Positions 34,945 to 42,667 of a stretch of DNA of 64,000 nt are shown in pieces. Made by a program: the position numbers and the translations under genes. Source of the stretch: Strongyloides papillosus (taxonomy: Eukaryota; Nematoda; Chromadorea; Rhabditida; Strongyloididae); the NCBI GenBank assembly GCA_005656395.1, contig SRSI01000050.1:1364001-1428000 (forward strand). Reading direction: 5' to 3'. Below the pieces are notes generated by a model. It did no database searches, was not told the origin of the DNA, and was given only the letters and a program-made list of their open reading frames with translations. The number at the start of each line of letters is the position of its first letter. Position 1 is the stretch's first letter.

Positions 34945-35622
34945 TTTGACTTGAAATTTTGAGATGCAGCTACAGCAGTGGATCAGATTTGGAAAAATTG
35001 ATTTTCACAAATCAACGGCAAATTTTTTCAAAATAAATATTGTTTCTACAAGCAATGTTTTATAAAAAAAATGAGTGAACGTACTTTCGAATACATAAAT
35101 TTATGCCTTTGTCGTTTTTTAGAATTTTTTTTGTTTATTCAAGTTTTGAGTCAAGAAATCCAAAAAGTGTATGTTCTCATTATGTAAAATTTGATTCCTA
35201 TTGTAATTTGACATCCAGATTGTGTAAAATCAAAAAAATTGAATGAAATGGTAAATACGTTTTTGTATGAAAATATCAACAAAAAAAAAGTTTCAAGGTA
35301 CAAAATCTATTTACCTTCCCACTTATTTTTTTGATTTTACGCAAGCTAGATTTAAAACTGCGTGAAAAATCAAATAAGCATAGTTAAACATGTGCTTTTT
35401 TGTTTTTTAGACTCATTAATTGAAAAGAGTAAAAATTAATTAAAAAAACAAAAAAGGCATTTAATTTATGGCGTTAAAAGTATGTTTATTCGTCGTTTTA
35501 TAAAATATTAGTCATAGGAACGATATTTATTTTAAAAAAATTATTTTCCCGTGATTTGCAGAAATCGATTTTTCTAACTTTGGCTTACAGCTGTAGTTCT
35601 ATCTAAAAAAGGTTTAAGCTAA
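34945..35622. repeat. Imperfect foldback palindrome, unit 5
   Basis: Left end TTTGACTTGAAATTTTGAGA, right end on the other strand TAGCTTAAACC...TAGATAGAAC. Arms ~335 bp, centre near 35284. Confidence 0.72.
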
Positions 35623-35625
35623 GTA

Positions 35626-35781
35626 AGAACGTTTTATTCTCAATTGCTGATTTAAATAGAATTAATGATCCTCTAATTAATTGATAATTAATTTTAATTT
35701 TTTAATTTTAATATTACGGAAATTTTACGAATGAATAGAATATATAATCTCATTATCAAAAAAAGATTTTGGTCTACATAA
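35626..35781 (+). pseudogene. Duplicated 3' end of the membrane-protein gene, unit 6
   Basis: TTTAAATAGAATTAATGATC then CTCTAATTAATTGATAATTA matches the end of the gene at 17851, with extra changes around the stop. Confidence 0.7.
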
Positions 35782-36617
35782 ATGAAAGTTAATATTTAAT
35801 TATCTTATTTTTTATGTATCTAATAATATCACCATGTAGTTATAAAGATTACGATGTCATATCTGGAAATCGTTTCATGGACACATGAGACTTTTACATG
35901 CAAAGACATGTTAATACTATATAAAATATTTATTGATTATTACAAATCCAAAAATATTAAGTATATTAAACTTGAGATTTTTTAAAACTTTGTAAATGAA
36001 TCATCTATCGTGGGTTCCACGTCTGTAAATCCATATACTGGAAATTTATATTAAGTGGACGGTGCATGTATATAATTGATGTAAAATATCTTCCATACAT
36101 AATCATAACATCATCGTACATGATTTTATTACTTGAAATAAAAAATATCCATGAAGTTACCGCTGTTAAATTTTCGAAAGGATAATCGAAATAAACGGAT
36201 GATTTTGAAGATAGAAATAATAATAATAATGAACAAAAAAATCAAAAAATTTTCAAGAAAGATACATAAACTTAATTTGAAGAACATGATGAAATTAGAA
36301 GATTATATGGTTTATTAAACAAACGATTAATTCAATTTCAAGGAAAAGGGATATAAAGATCATTGTTCTATAGATTATTATCAATTAAGATTTTTAAACG
36401 AAATTATAACTAACATTTACGATAGAATCCATGTATTGTTTGATTTATTTGTCTATAGAAATCAAATGTTCAATACATTTGAAAAATTGAAAACTTTACA
36501 TGGAATTCATATGATAAGAAAAGAAATGATACAACAAATCATCCAATTCGATTAGAATCTTTCAATGAATATATTTCAAAGTTAAAAATGAAATATTTTT
36601 ATCAAAAAACTTTTTAA
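35782..36617 (+). pseudogene. Transthyretin-like gene, copy F (broken)
   Basis: ATG at 35782 is followed by a TAA at codon 6. The rest is homologous to the intact copy but has several indels. GHIRC is lost to substitutions. Confidence 0.78.
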
Positions 36618-36840
36618 ACACTTTTAATTATATAATTTTTAAAGAAATATTTATAAATCTTAAACAAACATTTGTAGCAATTTTTGATATTACATCATAT
36701 CAAGTTGCACTTTCTTTATTTGTTAAAATATTCTTAGAGATAATCAACATCAAAATGTTATTAACAATATTTCTAAACATTTTTTATTATCTCTAAAAAA
36801 AGTGAATGATTGTTACTGTGGTTTAATATCAATATTGCAT

Positions 36841-36886
36841 GGATAATGATAATATTAATCAATTGATAAATAGCTATATAAATATA
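36841..36886 (+). promoter_or_regulatory. Promoter of lysozyme-like pseudogene 6
   Basis: GGATAATGATAATATT at 36841-36856, AATTGATAA at 36861-36869 (the C of ACTGATAA is T) and TATATAAATA at 36875-36884. Confidence 0.5.
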
Positions 36887-36918
36887 AACGAAGAAAGGCA
36901 AAATTAATATTAATAAAA

Positions 36919-37683
36919 ATGCTTAGTAAAATTTCAACAGTACTTCTTTTACTTTCTATATCCTTTGTCAGTACAAATGCTGATTATGCATATGCTGCCG
37001 ACGTAGAAGGATTACTTAATCCTTCACAATTCAATTGTTTCAAATCAAAAGGCTACTCTGCTGTCTTCACTCAAATCTACGCAACTGTAAATGGGGGATC
37101 TGTTAATAAGTATGGATCTCAAAATGTAATCTACGCTCACAAAGCAGGACTAGCCACAGAAGTTTACATAGATCCATCTCCACAAAGTATCAAACCAAGT
37201 TACACTCAATTTGATGAGGCGTACTATCAATTAACGAATGCCAATATTAGTGTTCGTTCTATTTGGCTTAAAGTAACAAAGCCACTTCTCTGGAACCAAA
37301 ACGTATTTTACAATATTAATTTCATCAAAGATATAATAACTCGTGCTCAAAGTTACAATGTTAATCTTGGAATCTACACTAATTGATATGACTGGGATCA
37401 AATTACTGGATCTACAACAATCTTCCAGCAATACTCTCTTCCATTATGGTATTGGAATACACGAGGATTTGGGTCAAACGCTGAAACTTCATATGACTTT
37501 GACGATTTTGTAAATTTCGGAGGTTGGTTTTCGCAAAATCCCAAAGCTAAAGAATATGGTTTAATTGAATGGTCTTGCTCAACTGTAATATCAGAAATCT
37601 CATATCATACACCAAAGAGTTATTTGGAACTTTTGAGAAATAAAAATTTGACACAGCCCGTAGCAGGAAGTGCAATTCTTTAA
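36919..37683 (+). pseudogene. GH25 lysozyme-like gene 6, single nonsense mutation
   Basis: The frame aligns end to end with the other copies (254 codons plus stop), but codon 156 is TGA where the others have TGG, in the invariant IYTNWYDW strand. Downstream the frame is fully open to the normal QPVAGSAIL tail and stop at 37681-37683. As it stands it would make a 155-residue truncated product. KVT is present at the DxE site, so the catalytic loss predates the nonsense change. The single lesion implies recent inactivation. Confidence 0.85.
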
Positions 37684-37935
37684 ATTTTTATTTATAGACA
37701 TTATGCGAATCAACCGAATATATTTTAAAATTTTGTGCATCAAATATTTTTACGCCCTCTTTTTTATTTTCATTAATAAAAAGAGCAGTGAAAAAATGAG
37801 TAGTGACTTTTTATTAAATGGTTTACCCACATAAATATATATAAATTATGTCCGAGTTTTATAAAATATTACTTATATTTTGTTATCATTAATCAAATAT
37901 TCATATTTGATAACAAATGTATGTCAGCAAATTTG

Positions 37936-38601
37936 TTTGGCTTGAAACTTAGAAATAGAGCTACAGGGGTGAGTCAAAGTGGAGGAATCAATCGTTAAAA
38001 ATTCCTGGGAAAAATTTTTTTAATGAATATTGTTTCTAGAGATAATGTTTTAAAAGACAACAACTGAGCATACTTGCAACTTCATGAATTTATGTCTTTA
38101 CTGTTTTTTAGAATTTTTTTTAGCTTTTTCGAGTTTTTAGTCAAGAAATCAAAAAAGTGCATGTCCTCATTATGTCCGTTTGATTTCTTATATACTTTTA
38201 CACCCAGATTGTGTAAAATCAAAAAAAATTGAGTGGAAGGGTAAATATATTTTTATACGAAAAAATGAACAACAAAAAAGTTTCATAACACGAAACTTAC
38301 TTACTCTCTCTTTTTTTTATTTACGCATACTAGATTTAAATTTAAATGAGAAATCGAATGAGCATAATGGAAATATTAACTTTTTTGATTTTTTACTCAA
38401 AAAGTTGAAAATACTAAAAATAAATTTAAAAAACAAAAAGGCATAAATTTATGAAGTCGAAAATATGTTCATTCGTTGTTTTCTTAAAAATTACTCATAG
38501 AAACAATATTTACTTCAGGAAAATTATTTCCCTGTGATTTGTAGAAATCTATTTATCCAACTTTGGTTTACGGCTGTAGCTCTATCTCAATGTTTCAAGC
38601 C
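37936..38601. repeat. Imperfect foldback palindrome, unit 6 (best-preserved ends)
   Basis: Left end GGCTTGAAACTTAGAAATAG plus AGCTACAG, right end on the other strand GGCTTGAAACATTGAGATAG plus AGCTACAG. Arms ~330 bp, centre near 38268. Confidence 0.8.
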
Positions 38602-38604
38602 GAA

Positions 38605-38766
38605 TAAAAATGTTTTATCTCAATTAATGATGTTAATAGAATTAACGATTCTCTGACTCCTTAATAATTAATTTTAAAATTGTAATTTTAATAACATGAA
38701 AATTTTACTATTGAATAGAGTATAAAAATCTCACTGTCAAATAAGAAATGATACTTTTCTGCACAA
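38605..38766 (+). pseudogene. Duplicated 3' end of the membrane-protein gene, unit 7
   Basis: GTTAATAGAATTAACGATTC then CTGACTCCTTAATAATTA matches the end of the gene at 17851, with 3' UTR homology up to the TTR-like start. Confidence 0.75.
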
Positions 38767-39591
38767 ATGAAAATTAATATTCCAACTATCTTATTTTTTA
38801 TATATCAAATAATATCACCATGTAGTTACAAAGATTACGATGTTATATCTAGATATCGTTTTCGTGGGCACATAAGATGCTTACATGCTAAAGATACGTT
38901 TGTATCATATAGAATGAATTTACTAATCACAAACCCAATAAAAAGTAAGTAGATTAAACTCGAGATTTTTTTAAAAAACTTTATAGATGAATCATTTATC
39001 CTGGCTTCAGCGAATGTAAGCCCATTTACTGGAGAATTTGTACTGAGTGGACGGTGTATGTATAAAAGTGGTAGTGATGTAGAATACCTCCCATACCTGA
39101 TCATAGCTCCATCAACTAGGAATTATTTACCAAAAAAAAAGAATATCCAAAAAGTTACTACTTCTCAATTTTCGAAAGAGAGATCGAAATATCCGGGTAA
39201 ATCTGAAGGTAAAAATAATGATATCAAAAAATTATCAAGTGAGACACCAAAATCTTTTTTTAAGGAAGAAAGTGAAATTAAAAAAATTTCTACTCATGAT
39301 TCGCTAAACTCACGAAGAATTAAATTTCAAGAAAATGATAAGAGAGATCTCTGTGCTATAGATACTTATCAGTTTAAATTTCCCAACGATATTACAAATA
39401 TCAGTAATAATGGAATATACGTGTTGTTTAATTTATTTGTCTACAAAAATCAAATTTATAATCCATTTGAAAAATTGAAAACTTTATATGGAATTCATAT
39501 GACTAAGAAAAGAAATGAGACGACGAATAAATCAATTCAATTAGATTCTTACGAAGAGTATATTTCAAAGCTAAAAATTAAATACTCTTGA
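38767..39591 (+). CDS. Transthyretin-like secreted protein, the only intact copy
   Basis: Exons 38767-38944 and 38987-39591 (42-nt intron, GTAAGT...TTATAG) encode 260 residues. A hydrophobic leader (MKINIPTILFFIYQIISPCS) is a probable signal peptide. RYRFRGHIRCLHAKD then matches the first strand of nematode transthyretin-like proteins, ASANVSPFTGEFVLSGRC the family's TD..G.F.L.G segment, YLPYLIIAPS the PYL.I.H strand, and IDTYQFKFPNDITN with YVLFNLFVY the last strands. A Ser/Lys/Glu-rich insert of ~80 residues (about 118-195) splits the fold, which is unusual. The other six copies in the array are pseudogenes. The family's roles are mostly unknown, and some members bridge extracellular partners. 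TTR-like call is by pattern, not by search. Confidence 0.65.
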
Positions 39592-39839
39592 TGATAAAAC
39601 TTTTTAAATACTTTTTAATTACATATAATTTTTGAAGAAACATTTATAAACGTCAAATAAACATTTGTATCAATTTTTGATATGATATCATATAGAAACT
39701 CCTTTATTAGTCATTAATAATAATATTTTTGATGAAAATCAAGATCAAAAATGTTATCATTACTTTTTTTAATCTTTTTTATTATCACGAGAGAGAATTA
39801 AGAGATTGTTACTATGATTTAATATCAAGTAATGCGTGG

Positions 39840-39882
39840 TTAATGATAATAATAATTATCTGATAAATAAATTTATAAATAC
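39840..39882 (+). promoter_or_regulatory. Promoter of lysozyme-like gene 7
   Basis: TTAATGATAATAATAATTAT from 39840, CTGATAA at 39860-39866 and TATAAATA at 39874-39881, with ATG at 39917. More diverged than the other six. Confidence 0.5.
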
Positions 39883-39916
39883 AAACAAGACAAGAGAAAA
39901 TTTAACATTGTTAATA

Positions 39917-40675
39917 ATGCTTAATAAAGTCTTAACAGTATTTCTTTTACTTTCTACAGTTTTTGTTAATACAAATGCTCAATATGCCTATGCTACAGAT
40001 GTAATGGGATCTTTCTCCGTTTCACAATTCAGCTGCATCAAATCAAGTGGGTATTCTGCTGTCTTTACCCAAATCTACTCAGCTTCAAATGGAGGATTAG
40101 TTGATACAACCGGATGTCAAAATGTAATCAACGCTTACCAAGCAGGTCTAGGAACAGAAGTTTACATTAATCCAGCCCCACAAAGTACCAAACAAAGTTA
40201 CACCCAATTCGATGAAGCATACAACCAATTAAAGAGTGCCAATATTAATGTCCGCACTATTTGGCTTAAGGTAACAAACCCAGTTCTTTGGTACGAAAAT
40301 CCATCATACAACATCAATTTCATTCAAGGTATGATTACTCGTGCCAGAAATTACGGAATCACTCTTGGAATCTACACCAACTGGTATGACTGGTACCAAA
40401 TTACTGCTTCAACAACAACCTTCCAACAATACAATCTCCCATTATGGTATTGGGATACATATGGATTCGGACCAAGCGCCGAAGGTACAGCCGACTTCAG
40501 TGATTTCAGATCATTCGGAAGCTGGACATCCGCCTCAGCCAAAGAATATGCCTTAAACGAAAGCTGCTGCTCAGCAATAATATCAAAAGTCGTTTACTCA
40601 ACATCAGCCAGTTATTTGGAACTTATAAGTAACAAAAGTTTGTCAACACCCGTAGCCGGAAGTGCAATTCTTTAA
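39917..40675 (+). CDS. Secreted GH25 lysozyme-like protein 7, catalytic DxE lost
   Basis: Intronless, 252 residues from the signal-peptide ATG (an in-frame ATG at 39836 lies in the promoter). Signal peptide ends VNTNA, then QYAYATDVMGSFSVSQF. KVT stands at the DxE site (IWLKVTNPVLWYEN). It shares WYQITAS with copy 4. The third base is C more often than in the other copies (ACC AAC TGG TAT GAC TGG TAC), a codon bias that often goes with high expression. The C-terminal strand ESCCSAIISKVVYST carries an extra Cys. It is the last unit and sits beside the only intact TTR-like gene. Confidence 0.86.
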   Translation: MLNKVLTVFLLLSTVFVNTNAQYAYATDVMGSFSVSQFSCIKSSGYSAVFTQIYSASNGGLVDTTGCQNVINAYQAGLGTEVYINPAPQSTKQSYTQFDEAYNQLKSANINVRTIWLKVTNPVLWYENPSYNINFIQGMITRARNYGITLGIYTNWYDWYQITASTTTFQQYNLPLWYWDTYGFGPSAEGTADFSDFRSFGSWTSASAKEYALNESCCSAIISKVVYSTSASYLELISNKSLSTPVAGSAIL

Positions 40676-40810
40676 ATTTTTATTTAAATAAATTATACAT
40701 TAACATAGTCTCTTTTAAAAAATATTTTTTAACTATAATACATTAAACTATATATATATTGCATACAAGTTATTAATTTTGTATAATTAATCATAAGCAT
40801 TCTTGAAATT

Positions 40811-41833
40811 TTATCTATTCCTACTCATGACTCTAAAATGATAGAAATTCATTGCTGTTTGTGAGATATTCCATCCAGCAGAAACAGTAGCGATGTAGAT
40901 TATTAGTAAAAATGTTATTGGATACAAGAAAACATGTGTTTTGTGTAAAATTGGAAGCGCTGTATATCCAAGGAAGGTTATGTATGTGTAGTAGACTGTA
41001 GCTACAAACCATATAGCGTTCCCAAATAATCTTGAGAAAAAGTATGGATAATCAATGAATGCATAAAATAGAACTGGTAAAACAACATGAAGCATCATTA
41101 GAAGTGGAAAAAAGGCGTTCAAGTGGACATCGAAACAATATCCCCATTCAACATCTTGATCTTTACAATTTCGTAGATATCTATTTGAAAAGAACCTAAG
41201 AAAATTTAAGGTAAGTAAAACATTAAAAAGAAAATTTACCAATTAGCGGTGGCAACACATATCCCAACAAATATACAATCAACAAAAACTGCCCATAGAA
41301 AAAATAATATAAAACCTCCAAAACCCAAATTTAGTATTATAGAGAAAAAAACACTTGAGATCGCTAAACTAACAGCAAGAAGAACCAAAAAAGCAGGATC
41401 ATCTCTAGCCCATTGGTCTTTGCTCTTTTTTCTGTACATAAAATTTTTGTAAACTTTTTGTGGATGTATCATTAGATATAACATCTGCCACATAGCTAAT
41501 TCAAAATCCATCTGTGAAATATGAAGTAGTCTTCTAAAATATCGACTTAATTTTGCTGAAGCAGACATCCTTACTGCAGTTAAACAACCAATAGAAGTTG
41601 GGTAACGTCTAAAATGAATATTTTTATAAAAAATATAGAGGATAATATTTATTGGATAAATGTAAACAAACTCTTGGTGAAATTATTGTACCGACATAAG
41701 CCCATCTACGAAATAATTTACTTACTAAAACATACTTTTCATTTAAATACACTGAACCAGACGTTGTAGAAGGTGGTATTGGTGGTCTTAAAGCCCCTGA
41801 ATAAGACGGATAACGGGAAGAGGCGTTTGACAT
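40811..41833 (-). CDS. unc-50: UNC-50, Golgi membrane protein
   Basis: Three exons (41833-41736, 41608-41240, 41195-40811) encode 283 residues. Conserved UNC-50/GMH1 segments are FRRLLHISQMDFELAMWQM, HPQKVYKNFMYRK, KDQWARDDPAFLVLL, WAVFVDC, then VEWGYCFDVHLNAFFP and FLGYTALP. There are five hydrophobic segments and a cytosolic Ser/Pro-rich N-terminus. In C. elegans the protein is needed in the Golgi for surface delivery of levamisole-type acetylcholine receptors, so it bears on the drug target class of this phylum. The first intron uses the donor GTATGT, which restores frame (NEK/RYPTS). A CTTTCAG acceptor 4 nt before the ATG suggests trans-splicing. The OST4 gene is upstream on the same strand. 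Confidence 0.94.
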
Positions 41834-42128
41834 AAAACTGAAAGTATTAGATATTATTAAGATACTTATTATATATAAAGTTAGATAGCCGTTCTCTTTC
41901 GGCAATTGTTTTAAAGATAAACCATTAAGGCTCAAGTGACAGACTTGAAATAATATTTTAAAACTAATCTATAATGATATTTTATTGATAAAAAAAATAA
42001 ATAAAGCCAACAAATTCTTTGGATTCATAATAAAAAAAATAAAATTGTTTCAGGAATGTTTAAAGAATGTAGTTGGAGAAGTTACCCCTATCCAAACAAC
42101 CATAATTCTACTCTTCTTCCGCATCCTA

Positions 42129-42245
42129 TTAATTGTTTTTTACTTTCTTTTGATTAGCAACAATGAAGTGGTAAATAATAACAAGGACGAATATTGATAC
42201 TCCTAAAACATTAACAACAATTCCAAGTTGCATATCGGTAATCAT
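42129..42245 (-). CDS. OST4: OST4, mini-subunit of oligosaccharyltransferase
   Basis: A 38-residue open frame starts MITDMQLGIVVNVLGVS and ends NQKKVKNN. It matches the OST4 family in start (MITDVQL), length (36-40) and single transmembrane helix followed by a short basic tail (YHFIVANQKK). OST4 stabilises the catalytic STT3 subunit of the ER oligosaccharyltransferase. A TTTTCAG acceptor lies ~22 nt before the ATG. The unc-50 ATG is 296 bp downstream on the same strand, with an AATAAA between, compatible with an operon or with separate promoters. Confidence 0.88.
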   Translation of the reverse strand: MITDMQLGIVVNVLGVSIFVLVIIYHFIVANQKKVKNN

Positions 42246-42667
42246 CTTGAATACTTAGCAATACCTGAAAAGTCACACTATAAAAAATATTTCAAAAATA
42301 ACAATCATGAGATAGTAAAAAATTAAACTACAACTTGATTTGCTTTCAGTAAGCTGTTAATATGGAACACGTAGCGGCCGCATCTCACTTCACCCTCAGT
42401 TTTGTGATTTCAAGATAAATAAATCTTTGTAAGACAAAAATAATTATTTAATCACAATTCTATATCTGACCTACTAATTTCTGATAATTTATTGACATTT
42501 TTTTATTTATTGGTATGAAATGATTGTTCAAAAATTTGAAACGACACGTCGGTACTATTTTCATGTATCATATTTCGTCATCTCTCTCTTAAACACTTAC
42601 ATTTATAGGCACAAAATTTTAAAAAAACATTTTTTTATCCACGATCTCATGCTTTTATATTAAAGAA
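42246..42667. other. Divergent promoter region between OST4 and glycyl-tRNA synthetase
   Basis: AT-rich except for a GC-rich palindrome GCGGCCGC at 42374-42381. Both neighbours are transcribed away from this region. No gene seen. Confidence 0.5.

Larger units (their letters stand above)
17797..40675 (+). repeat. Tandem array of ~3-kb units: gene tail, TTR-like gene, lysozyme-like gene, foldback element
   Basis: Seven units are recognised from lysozyme starts at 19078, 22293, 27765, 30750, 33944, 36919 and 39917, spaced 2975-3215 bp except where a 2.7-kb block interrupts the second interval. Each unit contains, in order, the last ~50 coding bases and 3' UTR of the membrane-protein gene at 16994-17851, a transthyretin-like gene, a lysozyme-like gene and a ~670-bp imperfect palindrome. 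The last unit ends with its lysozyme and has no palindrome. All genes point the same way. Homology runs through coding and noncoding DNA, as expected of unequal crossing-over. Confidence 0.9.

Noticed and set aside
37384..37386. TGA in lysozyme-like copy 6 as a selenocysteine or recoded codon
   Set aside because: All other copies have Trp here and TGA is used as a normal stop elsewhere in the window (the YME1L paralogue ends in TGA); no selenocysteine-type context.
17797..40675. CRISPR-like or satellite explanation for the regular repeats
   Set aside because: Units are ~3 kb, contain genes and follow eukaryotic gene structure; no short repeat-spacer pattern.
41985..42197. 70-codon plus-strand frame beside unc-50
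   Set aside because: It is antisense to the OST4 coding frame, which matches a known family.
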